Below are positions 22,885-34,200 of a stretch of DNA of 64,000 nt, piece by piece. Source of the DNA: Apoda limacodes (lineage: Eukaryota > Arthropoda > Insecta > Lepidoptera > Limacodidae); contig OX291550.1 of assembly GCA_946406115.1 (NCBI GenBank), positions 2,594,803 to 2,658,802 on the forward strand, in the 5' to 3' direction. The notes below the pieces were generated by a model, which ran no database searches, was not told the DNA's origin, and was given only the letters and a program-made list of their open reading frames with translations. A program made the position numbers and the translations under genes. The stretch's first letter is position 1. Each line of letters opens with the position of its first letter.

Positions 22885-23507
22885 TCCCATTAATATTATA
22901 AGGGCCAAAGTTTGTGAGTGTGTGAGTGTGTATGTTTGTTACTTCTTCACGTTCAACCACTGGACGGATCGGGATGAAACTTGGCATACATATAGGTTAG
23001 GTCCTGGAATAGCATATAGGCTAATATCTCGAAATTCCCGCGGGAATAACTATAACCGAGCTTAAACAAACTATAGTCCCACGCCGATAACCAAATTTAG
23101 GGAAAAATTCATTAATTACCAGCTATCCCAGGATGTTTGGTTGTTTGTAACGCTTCAACCACTGCATGGATCGGAAACAGCTCAACCGATTCAGATGAAA
23201 TTTCCCGGGGAAGGACATAGGCTATTTTTCATCCAGGAAACTTCAAAGTTCCCGCGGGAATTACTATAACATTTGTTACTTAATCCTGCTGCACTGGGAG
23301 CATTTCAATGAGCTAAAATTTTGCACTACTACTTTTTATCCCGGGAAATTCAAAAGTTCCCGCGGGAGTAACCGAATTCCACGAACGAACCATAGCTGCA
23401 GCTAAAGCTTGCTATACCAAACTTCTTTAGTATTATCAAGGAGTTGCCGTAAGAATCCTACGCCGTTAACCAAATTTAGGGCGGGCGGAGCCGCGGGCAA
23501 AGTCTAG
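22885..23507 (+). mobile_element. Non-autonomous Helitron with both ends
   Basis: Begins TCCCATTAATATTATAAG at 22885 and ends GGGCGGAGCCGCGGGCAAAGT plus CTAG (23504-23507). The GCGG-GGAG-CCGC stretch forms the subterminal hairpin. The preceding base is A and the following base is T, so insertion was between A and T as Helitrons do, with no target duplication. Internal text includes TGGACGGATCGGGATGAAAC and repeated GTTCCCGCGGGA motifs. No ORF. About 620 bp. Confidence 0.8.
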
Positions 23508-23509
23508 TC

Positions 23510-25130
23510 AAAAATATACGACAAAAGTTTTTGCCTCCTTGTATGTCCCTTTTCACAATAGTAAAAAGTCAGCATACGGCTATTTTTAAATATTTGGAAT
23601 ACATCCTTAAAACGGAACACTTATAGGATCACTTTTGTGTGTCAGGACCCTTTTTTTCCAGAATTCGTGAAGGTATCAAGCTGAAATTAATATTAAATAC
23701 TCAGGTCTTCAATCCCTTCCCAGAGAAAAAATCAAACTTCTAAGTCAACGCAATCAAAAGATACGGCCGTTTATGTTCCGTTTATGCAAGGGAATTAAAA
23801 CCAATGGGGTACTTCCCGTTGACCTAGAATCATGAAATTTGGCCAAATGCAATGCCATGTAGTACAAGTAAAGTAAAATATCCGAAAACCGTAAATTTGT
23901 ATGTACATCACCAACATTTTTTTTTGTGATTATAAATGATTTTGGTAGTAACAATGTGACAAGTGTGTAACTGTGGAGGCGATGATGTTTACTTAAATGA
24001 TAAAAGTAGAAATATTGTTTAAAACGCCAGTGTTTATTTTGCGGCCGCGTGGCGTGCTCGTGTGTACTCGATATATATTTTTAACATCAGTGTTATAACA
24101 ACTCGATTATAGGTGGTTCACACATTCGTAAGTGGATATCATGAAATACTATCATATATTTTACGTATTACAATAGATGGTGAAAAAGTGTTCCCACGGA
24201 AAACGCTTTTTTTTTTATCCATGTTTTTTGTTTTGCTCTATCGTAAAACACGGCATGTTGAAAAAAACGGTATAATATACAAGCTTTAATTTAAATTTAG
24301 AATTATAGTAGAGTACATTTTAACGTGAAAAAACTAATAAAAAATCCGACCAGTGTGAGTCGTTTTTCAAATCACTATTGCCACGCGCAATTGGGCTGTA
24401 TTAGGCTGACGCTTGAGGTTCCGCGCCGCCCGGATTCCGTCCTGCAAATTATTTAGAAACAAGCTAGGGAATGTATAACCGGTCCATATTTGATAACCGG
24501 GTATTTTTCGGTTCTAAAACCGGCTTTGAAGCAAAAAAACAATCAGTTTGTGTTCTACATAAAATTATTATAATTTTCTCAACATTCATTGAACAAAAAC
24601 AATCTAAGTAGAACGGTAAAAAGTAGCAAGCAAACCATAATGCCATGCCATAATTGGTATGGGTAAATGATAAACTCGCGCAGGCTGATCGAAAATTCGG
24701 CGATTATGAGTATAGTCCATTGAAATGTGTACAATTTAAGGACCGAATATTGCATTTGTTAGAGGACGCAATTTTATTTTTGGGACATGTGTGGTAGGTC
24801 AATAGAAGCTTAACCTCAAGTTTGAGAGGTCGCAACCCTTGTAATCCGGCCTCCATCTTGGGAAAACGGGTGAAAACACTTTTTTCGCGATATCTCGGAA
24901 ACTATGCGTCTTACAAAAAATTCGTAAAGTCATAATTTCTCTACTCTACTCTCATAGGTGGCGGGAAAAATAGTTAGGAATGAATAAGTAAAGTTGCACG
25001 AATTTAACAAAAAAAAAATTAAGAATACATTTACAATAAAAAAAAATCAAAAATAAGTTAAACATTTCGTTTTGACCTGATTCTCATGAGCATTGACGAA
25101 CCCGATCAACTTTGGAGCGCTGTAACAGCA
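23510..25130. other. Dispersed repeats, no gene
   Basis: Includes the repeat at 23755-23905 (GTACTTCCCGTTGACCTAGAA) shared with 5860, a GC-rich motif near 24410-24440 and the CGCGATATCTCGG motif near 24886. No reading frame is supported. Confidence 0.4.
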
Positions 25131-25642
25131 TTATTTTTTTTTTTATACCACTAAGGTGGCAAACAAGCTAACGGCCCGCCTGATGGTAAGCGGTCACCGT
25201 AGCCTATGGACGCTTGCAACACCAGGGGTATGACTTGCGCGTTGCCGACCCTTCAGAAATCTAATAACTTCTTTCTTGAAGAACTCTATACTGTAGTCCT
25301 TGCAGAAAACCTTGGCAGGGAGCTCATTCCACAACTTAAGCGTTCGCGGGAGGAAGTTTTTTTGAAACCGCACTGTACGCGACCATTTAGTTTCTAAAGT
25401 GTGAGAATGAATTCCCTGTCAATGGCGAGCGGTGCGATGATAGAAAGTAGCCGTGGGCATCATTTCGAACAATTCCTCAGAACACAACCCATTGTACAAG
25501 CGGTAGAACACACACAGAGAGGCAAACTCTCTTCTCAGACTTAAGGGCTCGATACCGCAAGTGAGTTTGGAATCGTCGACAATTCTCACAGCCCATCGTT
25601 GAACCGAGTCAAAAGGGCCAAGCTGGTATCCTGGTGCACATT
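25130..25642 (-). mobile_element. LINE family A 3' end
   Basis: The - strand carries GAPGYQLGPFDSVQRWAVRI-like coding sequence (here CAPGYQ), the C-terminal domain, the 3' UTR and poly(A) at 25130-25145. 5'-truncated at about 25642. Confidence 0.85.
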
Positions 25643-25644
25643 TA

Positions 25645-27540
25645 ATATATCCCAATAGATATTAATAATAATACATATTTAATGGCTAATATATCCCAAT
25701 GTATAATACATTTGCTGTTTAACGCAAAATTCTGGAATATGCAGTGGGTGTTAAGTGGGCAGTATTTTGACCAGTTTTATTACCTAACTCCCTCTTACGT
25801 AAGTACTTACGTCTGATCTCGAGTGCAGGCGGTTAGATCTATAATATTCTAATCGATGTTTTAAGACCAAGACAAAGTGTTACAAGGAATATTTAAAAAG
25901 ATCCTCTTAGGACAACCCTCATTAGTCTAGAGCTAAACTACTGCCTTTTTTTTCTTTCATTTTTCTTCTCACTATATAAATGCACCAAACAGTATCTACC
26001 ACTTGCAGTATTTACCCTATCCAGGGCCCTAAAAGAGGGACCCATTCATTAATCCAGGGTGAATATAGCCCAGAGACTATGCCTGGGATCATAAGAAAGC
26101 ATGATTTATACTCTTCGAGAACCGGTGAAAATACCGCTCTCAGAACCGGGTATCCGGGTCTGCATTTCCTAAAACCAGCCATTAGCTTAAGTTTTCTATC
26201 GTAAACGTATTGTAACGTGCCAACAGTTTTGTATCACAACTTTGAAAAGTGTCCTCTGTGGTCATAAGTAAAATTATCTTTTTTGGGTTTTGTAGCTAAA
26301 AAGCAAAAACGAAACACAGCCTTTTTACTTCGCCGTCTTTGCATCTATTCTTATAAAATTTTAGAGGAAAGTGTTTAACTAAACCGCTATACAGCTTTGA
26401 AAATCAGATTGAAAAAAAAAATCGGCCAAGCGCGAGTCGGACTCGCGCACAAATGGTTCCGTACCATTATCTTCAAAAAACGGCAAAAAAAATCACGTTT
26501 GTTGTATAGGAGCCCCACTTAAATATTTATTTTATTCTGTTTTTTAGTATTCATTGTTATAGCGGCAACAGAAATACATCTTCTGTGAAACTTTCAACTG
26601 TCTTACTATAACGGTTCATGAGATACAGCCTGGTGACAGACGGACGGACGGACGGACAGCGTAGTTTTAGTAATTAGGTTCCGCTCATTACTCTTTGGGT
26701 ACAGAACCCTAAAAATTAAGGGTAGCTCTCAAATCATTTAACTGAAGGATAACGCGCACCACATCGCGTGAGGTCTTGAGGTCAATGCAATTAAGTCATT
26801 TTTCTATAAGAAGTAGGTTTATTTTTCGAGGTATTGTTGTCAAAAGATTTTAAAAATTTGTGGTTTTTAATCTTTAAACCATCTATTCTAAAAATATGAA
26901 AAATGGCGATAATTTTGTAAACTCCTTAAATAAATTTTTCTTAAAATAGCTTTATAAGTTTTTCAGATATTTGCAATAATGTTCATTAATTTGATGCGAG
27001 TATAACACGCATTTAGGTGATTTATTTAGTCAAAATCTTGCTTGACGTAAACTCATGCTAAGCCCTCGGACACTACTTCAATATTTATTATAACTGTTTT
27101 TATGTTCGCCGTAGTGATGGACCACAACAATAATAACTCACATGTCGTCTCGCCGCGGTCGGGTAACTACGGTCATTATACTCAGAAGGTCATTTTAATG
27201 CAAGCAGTCGAGTGATTGGACCTTGTCCATTATTAGTAAGGTCAGCGAGTTCAAATGTGTCATCGGGACGCAGACACTTTAGCTGTGTCAAAAATTTATT
27301 ACTCCAAGTATATTCTCTGCCATGTGTAGGTACATCGTAGGTCATAAATATTACAACCACAGTGTAGGTAATAGCACTTCATACAGTATGGCTATTGTCT
27401 CTCCCTAGTGTTGACCTCACCTCTCCTCAATTGTCTCTGTCTAGTGTTGACCTCACCTCTCCTGTGTATTTACGTATTTTTTACGTAAAAAAAAGACAGT
27501 TTATGTATTCATCACTTAGAAATAATCAATGTTTTACAGT
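25645..27540. other. Intergenic, with a dispersed repeat at 26400-26720
   Basis: 26400-26720 holds a repeat with TCGGCCAAGCGCGAGTCGGA, TGAGATACAGCCTGGTGACA, a (GACG)n run and TTTGGGTACAGAACCCTAA, a very common lepidopteran repeat. Near 27396-27465 a short TTGACCTCACCTCTCC doublet occurs. Nothing coding is supported. Confidence 0.5.
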
Positions 27541-27544
27541 ATTT

Positions 27545-27660
27545 ACAAGAAACAGAGAAGTTTACAAGAGCACACCAGCCTCCACAGGCGGCACACGTTC
27601 ACGAATATGACACACGAATCAGCCATCGCTTCGCTCAACATTGTTTTAGGGAACGTAAAC
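27545..27660 (+). repeat. Dispersed repeat R, truncated copy
   Basis: Matches 21105-21220 up to GGGAACGTAA and is then replaced by LINE A sequence. Confidence 0.65.
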
Positions 27661-28107
27661 GCAACACAAGTCTGCGCTTTCACCGCTAAGAAAAGCTCTC
27701 TCTGGAGTCTCACAATTCCAGAACACTCCCCTCTCCATCCCCAAGAGCATTGGGATCCTTGGTGTTGACATCTCCAGCGATGTTCAGTTCCGCGAGCATT
27801 TGCAAGACGAGGCGAAGCTGGCGTCCAAAAAACTGGGTATACTAATCAGAGCGAGGCAGTACTTCACGTCGGGGTAAGGTTGCTGCTTTACAAGTCGCAA
27901 GTTCAGCCCCATATGGAGAACTGTTGCCATCTCTGGGCGGGTACACCCGGATACCAGCTTGAACTTTTTGACTCGGTTCAACGACGGGCTGTGAGAATTG
28001 TCGACGATCCAAACTCACTTGCCGTATTGAACCCTTAAGTCAGAGGAGAGACTTTGCCTCCTTGTGTGTGTTTTACCGCTTTTACAATTGGATGTGTTCT
28101 GAGGAAT
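27661..28107 (+). mobile_element. LINE family A internal fragment (+ strand)
   Basis: Starts in TQVCAFTAKK and runs through the region equivalent to 2690-3090 with frameshifts. It ends near 28107, where the same family continues on the opposite strand. Confidence 0.78.
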
Positions 28108-28655
28108 TGTTCGAAAAATGCTTCAGTTCTAAAGTGAGAGAATGAATTCCCTGCCGATGGCGAGCGTTGCGATGGTAGAAAGTAGCCAGGGGTGCACGCG
28201 CTCAGAGATGGCAGGAGTACTCTATATGGGGCCGACTTGTAAAGCAGCAACCTTTGCCCCGACGTGAAGAACTGGTTTGCTCTGTTGACTACACCTTGTT
28301 TTTAGAACTGCAGATGATCTCGGAACTAAACATCGCTGGAGATGTCCACACCAAGGATCCCAATGCTCTTGGAGATGGAGAGGGGAGTGTTCTGAAATTA
28401 TGGGATCACAGTCAATGGGGTTTTCTTAGCGGTGAACGCGCACACTTGTGCCTTTGTAGGGTTAAATCGGACCAAGTTTTCCGGTCCCCAGTCAGAGACC
28501 TTGCACAGAGTGATCTCGATTTGAGACCAAGTTCTTCACGTTGTTCCTTCACAACGAAACAAGGGATGCTTGCTCGATCCGAGTTATAAACGTCTTCAGT
28601 ACTGTCATCTGCATAGAAATGTATGTTGTTGATGTCTAACATATCATTGTATAAC
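28108..28655 (-). mobile_element. LINE family A internal fragment (- strand)
   Basis: Complement of the 27661-28107 content (GCAGCAACCTTTGCCCCGAC, GATGTCCACACCAAGGATCC, then YADDSTEDVY near 28600). It forms an inverted pair with the preceding fragment. Confidence 0.78.
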
Positions 28656-29290
28656 AGCTGATCAGGTCGTGCACACGCTCCATCACCTTTGAGAGGAGAG
28701 AGGTAATAGCGATAGCCCTGTATTTCGAGGGATCTGATCTATCGCCCTTTTTGGGCACCGGGTGCACATTCGCAGTCTTCCATGAAGATGGAAATTGCCT
28801 AGTATAGTAGAAAAGCGCGAAGAGGTGCGTAAGTACAGGACATAACTCAGGAGCACACTGCTTAAGCACCACTGCTGGTATATCCTCTGGCCCACTCGAC
28901 TTATGTACGTCTAGAGAAAGCAACGTCCGCCGGATCTCCCGCTGTGTTATAGAGATTTCCGGCATGGCCTTACCGCACCACGGTATAGTAGGTGGTACGC
29001 GTTCATATTCGAGTTTGTGGCAAAGAGACTGCCGAATAGATCGGCTTTCTCTATTTCACAATTGGCCAAATCACCATCGATCTTTCACAGCGGTGGTAAC
29101 GACGACTGGCAGAAGTTCTCTCGGTAGCTTAAGCAAGCGACTAGAAAGCACGACTCTCAGAAGGATAGCTCGCTCGTCCCTATTCAGCCGATGAATTGGA
29201 ATTTAGCCCTGGCAGTTGCTTTCTTACTCAACTTCGAGGCAGAAATATTCGGATCCTTATTATTACGAGCCGTGGTCTAAGCCTCATTAC
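28656..29290 (-). mobile_element. LINE family A RT 5' half, internally deleted
   Basis: The - strand encodes MPEISITQREIRRTLLSLDV..., VPKKGDRSDPSKYRAIAITS and ends at HDLIS. It is joined directly to the YADD-side fragment, so the palm segment present at 1-420 (motif A, GVPQGS) is missing. Right end near 29290. Confidence 0.8.
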
Positions 29291-29294
29291 GCAG

Positions 29295-30620
29295 TTATGA
29301 TATTTTTCACGCAGTTATGTAATTATGATAATTGAGAAAAAATCTTTTTAGGGGCAAATCCTCAGACATTGAACCTAGTGTTAACTTGTTTTTCGTTGAA
29401 TAGGGCATCAAAAATGCATTTAGTATTTCTTTATAGTTTTTTATCTAAGATTTTAATATTTTATTGGCTTCCAAAATGAAAACTGTTAATTGATCGACAG
29501 CAGACTCCCTCGCAGCCTAGTTGTTAGTGTGGCCGGCTGCTGTGTAGAAGACACCTTCTGGGTTTGTTTGCCGCACTGAAAAAACATTTCCGTCAGAAAA
29601 ATGTGTGTGTTCCTTGAGTCTGAGCGTATTTTAAGTATTACGATATGTACTGTTTTTTTATAATCATTGTTCTTCTTTTTTAGTTTGGGACCAGATGGCG
29701 CTGTGTCCAAAAAATATTATTATTATTATTTTGATGCACCCTCTTGTGATGAAATATCTCAAGTATCTGGAATGCTATAAGAAATAGTATTTTCACCACT
29801 CCAGCACGAAAATGATGGGTTTGGTATTCTAAAAAATCAGTTCGAAAATTGACTTTACGAATACCGTGACGCTGAAAAAAAATCAAGATGGTTAATGGTT
29901 CCGAAACTGTTAAAGATCTTTAGGATCAAATATTTAATCTTATTTTAACTATGGTCATAAATTGCATTAAAATTTGAAATACCTACTTAATATTTATAAC
30001 TTACTAAAGCACAGACTATAGCTATATATAGTGTAAAACAAAGTAGCTTCCCGCCGTCTGTATATTACGTATGTAGTGATGTACGTCTGTAGCGATGCTT
30101 TTAAACTACGCAACGGATTTTAATGCGGTTTTCATCAATAGGTAGAGTGATTCAAGAGAATGGTTTATACGTATTATATTGTTTTGTGTTAATTTGTACA
30201 ACCTTATATGACAATAATTGTTCAAGATGTCCGATAAAACATGCCGACACCCGCTTGATATGGCGTGTGCTGGTTAAGAGTTCCATACATTTCTAACAGA
30301 TGGCGGTGTTAGTTGGTTTATCGTCATAAACATGTTCGATTGGGTAAGTTTCTTATAGAAATCCGCGCGAGTGTAGCCGTAGGTAATTGCTGGCCTTTTG
30401 TTGTAACAGATGGCGCTACAGCGCATAAACTTTAAGGGCAAAACACCAAATTCTATAAAAGTAAGAATTAATATCGCTTTCTTCAAAAATATTGTGCTTT
30501 GTTTTTGAAGACAATGTCATGCAGTAAAATTTTCGATCGCAATTTCTATAAAGAAAGAATAAATAAATAAAACGGAAGGACCGCAAACCATTTTTTTAAG
30601 TATGTACTGCGGATTTCTAG
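29295..30620. other. Anonymous AT-rich DNA upstream of the P450
   Basis: No supported gene or repeat beyond short shadow frames. Confidence 0.35.
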
Positions 30621-30622
30621 AT

Positions 30623-30812
30623 AAAACGAGTTAATCAAGTGACGAAGATAAAACGAGTTAGTGAAGTGACGAAGATACCTATGTCTGTCACACTATAAGA
30701 GTTAATCAAGTGACGAAAATAAAAAGAGTTAATCAAGTGACGAAGATAAAACGAGTTAATTATGTGACGAAGATACCTATGTCTGACACACAATAAGAGT
30801 TAACCAAGTGAA
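30623..30812 (+). repeat. 25-bp minisatellite upstream of the P450
   Basis: About six diverged copies of a unit close to AAACGAGTTAATCAAGTGACG, with a higher-order spacer (GATACCTATGTCTG plus ACACA) present twice. It ends about 240 bases before the P450 start codon. Confidence 0.8.
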
Positions 30813-30940
30813 ACGTGACGGACATCTAGTAACATATCCAAAACTAGTGACATTTAAGCTACAGAATTGCAGCAACTTTACTTTTGACTTTTAATTCGTA
30901 TCTTTAAACTGATTGTGTTTAGTATGATTAGCCGAAACAA

Positions 30941-30983
30941 TTTTTTATTTTCCGTGCCTTTGAACCCTTTAATGAGCTCAGTC
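30941..30983 (+). promoter_or_regulatory. Candidate core promoter of the P450
   Basis: TCAGTC at 30978-30983 matches the arthropod initiator, with a T/A-rich box (TTTTTATTT) about 30 bases upstream and the ATG about 70 bases downstream. The ATG is preceded by TTATAG, so a 5' UTR intron is an alternative. Confidence 0.3.
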
Positions 30984-31048
30984 TACGTTTTAATGACTCG
31001 CTACGCTTGTGATTCAATTCTATACTGCTTAATGTTGTGTTATAGATA

Positions 31049-31248
31049 ATGTTGTGGCTGATTTGGTCAGTGGCAGTTTTAGCGGCATTGCTGCTTTACT
31101 GCCGCCAAGTTTACTCAAAGTTTAGCGAGTGTGGAGTCAAGCACATGAGACCTGTGCCGGTTTTGGGCAATATGACTAGGCTACTTGTACGCTTGGACCA
31201 TATCGTGGACACCACTGAAAAATTATATAAATCCTTCCCAGAGGAAAA
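31049..31248 (+). CDS. P450 exon 1 (signal anchor and hinge)
   Basis: Starts at the ATG and ends before GTAAGT, leaving two bases of a split Lys codon. It encodes the membrane anchor, the hinge RPVPVLGN and the segment ending in SFPEE. Confidence 0.92.
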
Positions 31249-34200
31249 GTAAGTATGTCTGAATAGCATTGTGAAAATTACAAAATAAAAGGTTGCATAT
31301 GTTAATTGATAAATTTTGCCACCAGATTTTTTGGAACCTATGAGTTTTTAAAACCAATTGTAGTTATAAGAGACTTGGAGCTTATTAAAAAGGTTGCTGT
31401 TAAAGACTTTGAATATTTCCTTGATCACCGCACTTTTCTTGACGAAACAATTGAGCCTCTGATTGGGAGAACTTTGTTTGTTTTGCAAGGTGTGTATGTA
31501 GACCAAAATTTAACAATGATTTGGACAAGTTAAAACATTTTTTTTGGATGTAGAAATACTGTAAATTTATACTTCTTGGCTGCATTTTGTATTACAGGGC
31601 AGAAATGGAAGGACATGCGTTCAACACTCAGTCCGGCATTTACCAGTTCCAAAATTCGGTTAATGGTGCCATTTATGGTGGAAGCGGGAGACCAAATGAT
31701 TTATACAATAAAAAAGGAAATAAAAGATAATGGAGGTATGTTTTATATATGCACTAAAAATCGTGATAATAATGTGTATACAAAAATACAACAAAAACGT
31801 GTCTAGTCTCGATTGTGATAATTTTACTACAAAAGTAGTTAAATCATATAAACAGCCAAGTCTAGGAGGTTGATATGAGAAAACAAGCCATTTTAGCCAA
31901 TCTTTTTCTCGTTAATTTTCATACCTTAGAATCTAATGTGCCTAATTATGTGGACCTAAAACTTTTTAATAATTGACAAGGCCATTAGGGTAATATATTT
32001 TTATTGTATGTTGTGGCATTTTAGATAACTTGAGCTGTTGAAAATCCTATAGGAGACTCTTCTGTTTCTGGAGCTTGAGTTTATAGCAACAACGGCCAAG
32101 TCATGTAAATTCCACAACTTACCTATAATAAATATATATTAACCTAATGACCTGTCATTATTTAAAATTGTTATACGCTCATATAATTAGGCCCACTAAA
32201 TTCTAAGTAATGGAATTTATCGCATAAAGATTTCAGCCAATTTCATAGATAGGTAAGTGATTTTTTTTGTTATAATATGTAGTTCTTATACCTTGGCTAC
32301 AGTTTTTCATATTGCCCACTCTCAACTCGTTCTTCTCGGTGGTAGAGAAGTTTTAATTTTGGAAATATCGGAACAGTAAGTAAGTACGTCGGTGGTGGTC
32401 GAGGGGTTTAAATTTCACTTCACGTCCTAAATGGCGGAGGTTCGAACCCCGGATCGGCGTGTAACAATGAGTCTTATCTTAATTTCTCATGTCCACTGAG
32501 TTATTTATTCACACCACGGGCTTTTCGGTGAAGGAAAACATCATGAGGAAACCTGCATACGTCAAGAAAAAAAAAAGGACGTATGTGAAGTCCACAATCC
32601 GCACTGGGCTCGCGTGTGGACTATGGCCCAAATCACCCTCGCTTATTATGAGGGTAGGCCGTGCCTCAACAGTGGGGACGTATGAAGGCGGGCGAGAAGC
32701 TCTAAGTCGGTTACATACCAAAATAATTGATCCTTGAGCTTTAGGGCTTCTATGGTGAAGGTTGATAAGATTAATCAAATGGAGACTGGTTATTCTTAAA
32801 AGTGCTACATAGCTTGCCTGCACTAGAATATAGAGGGGTCAATATACATATATCTTTTGCAATTAGGCTGCGCTCCTTAGGTTTTACATCAGTTACTCTA
32901 AATCTTCGATTATGAGGGATTCCGGACCCAGAGAGTGCCAATAGAGCCCTATTATTAAGCCTACGATGTCGGCTCGTCCGTCCGTCTGTCCGTCTATCGG
33001 TTTGTATTGGGAAAGTTTTTATACCTTTGTCGCTCAATATTGAGGGATTTTGTGTCTTTCTACCCTAGTAGGAGGCCATCCCACGCCGCGTCTTCCGATC
33101 CGTAGTCCTTACTCGAGAATCTTGCAGTGTGGCCAGTCCATTGCCACTTCAGCTTTATAACTGTTTGAGCTATGTCGGTTCTTAACTGTAACTTAGGTTA
33201 TTCGGCGATTTTTCTCATTTCGGATTTTGTCGCACAAAGAAACACCAAGAATAGCTCTATCGATAGCCCACTGATTGCCTCTAAGCTTATTTAAGAGGCC
33301 AACAGTAAGAGACCACGTTTCTGTAAGTACCATAAGTCATCGCTGGCAACACCCACTTTAGTTGCCAATGATGACTGGTAGTAACACGAGACAGGATTTC
33401 AGCGCGAGCCAGAAGGCGAGGCCGTTATGGAGTGGAGTGTCTTACGACCATGGCTCTCACGTGTTATACGAAGTTTTTTAACACAATTGCGAAGAAAAAT
33501 AAAATAAAATTCTGAGACTTCATCTGTTAACAAGGCTTTAAATTATTAAAACTTAAGTATAGACAAACATTACAAATGACCCTGGTTGCCAGGTACTGGC
33601 TATTGGGAGCTTTTTATTATGGATTTTCGACAAATATAACTCTCTGAACGTCTCTTCAGAAACGTAGTCAGGTTGCTATTCGTTTAGATGCCAATGTCTT
33701 AACAGTGCTTTTTAACATGAACAAGGTGTATCTACACCACTGCGAGCTACGGCTAATCTATATTAGAATCTGAATTATAAACTTAATCTTTAAGATATCA
33801 TTTTCAAAAATAATAACAAAACACAACTACCAGTATTACTATATATTAGACAAAAAAAAAATATGAAAAATGCGGTTCCAGAGGAACTTCCTCCCGCGAA
33901 CGCTTAGGTTATGGAATGAGCTCCCTGCCAAGGTTTTCTCTGAGGACTACTGTACGGGATTATTTGAGAAAGGAGTTATTAGATAAGAGTCGGCAACGCG
34001 CGAGTGATGCCCGAAGTGTTGCAAGCGTCCATAGGCTGCGGTGACCGCTTACGATTAGGCGGACTGCAAGCTTGGTTGCCACCTTAGTGGCTTAGTGAAA
34101 AGTTAAAAAAAAAAAGAAAAAAAACGGATTTCCACACTAGTGCAGTTATGGTAAAGTAGAAAGCACACGTGTTTTATGGGCTGCATTATGAACTAGTGTT

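Noticed and set aside
31306..31806. Separate short genes overlapping P450 exons 2 and 3
   Set aside because: These frames run into intron sequence; canonical splice sites trim them to P450 exons.
32421..32465. tRNA gene at the GGTTCGAACCC box
   Set aside because: Only the B box fits; no cloverleaf can be drawn, and the same unit with a long tail recurs elsewhere, so it is a SINE head.
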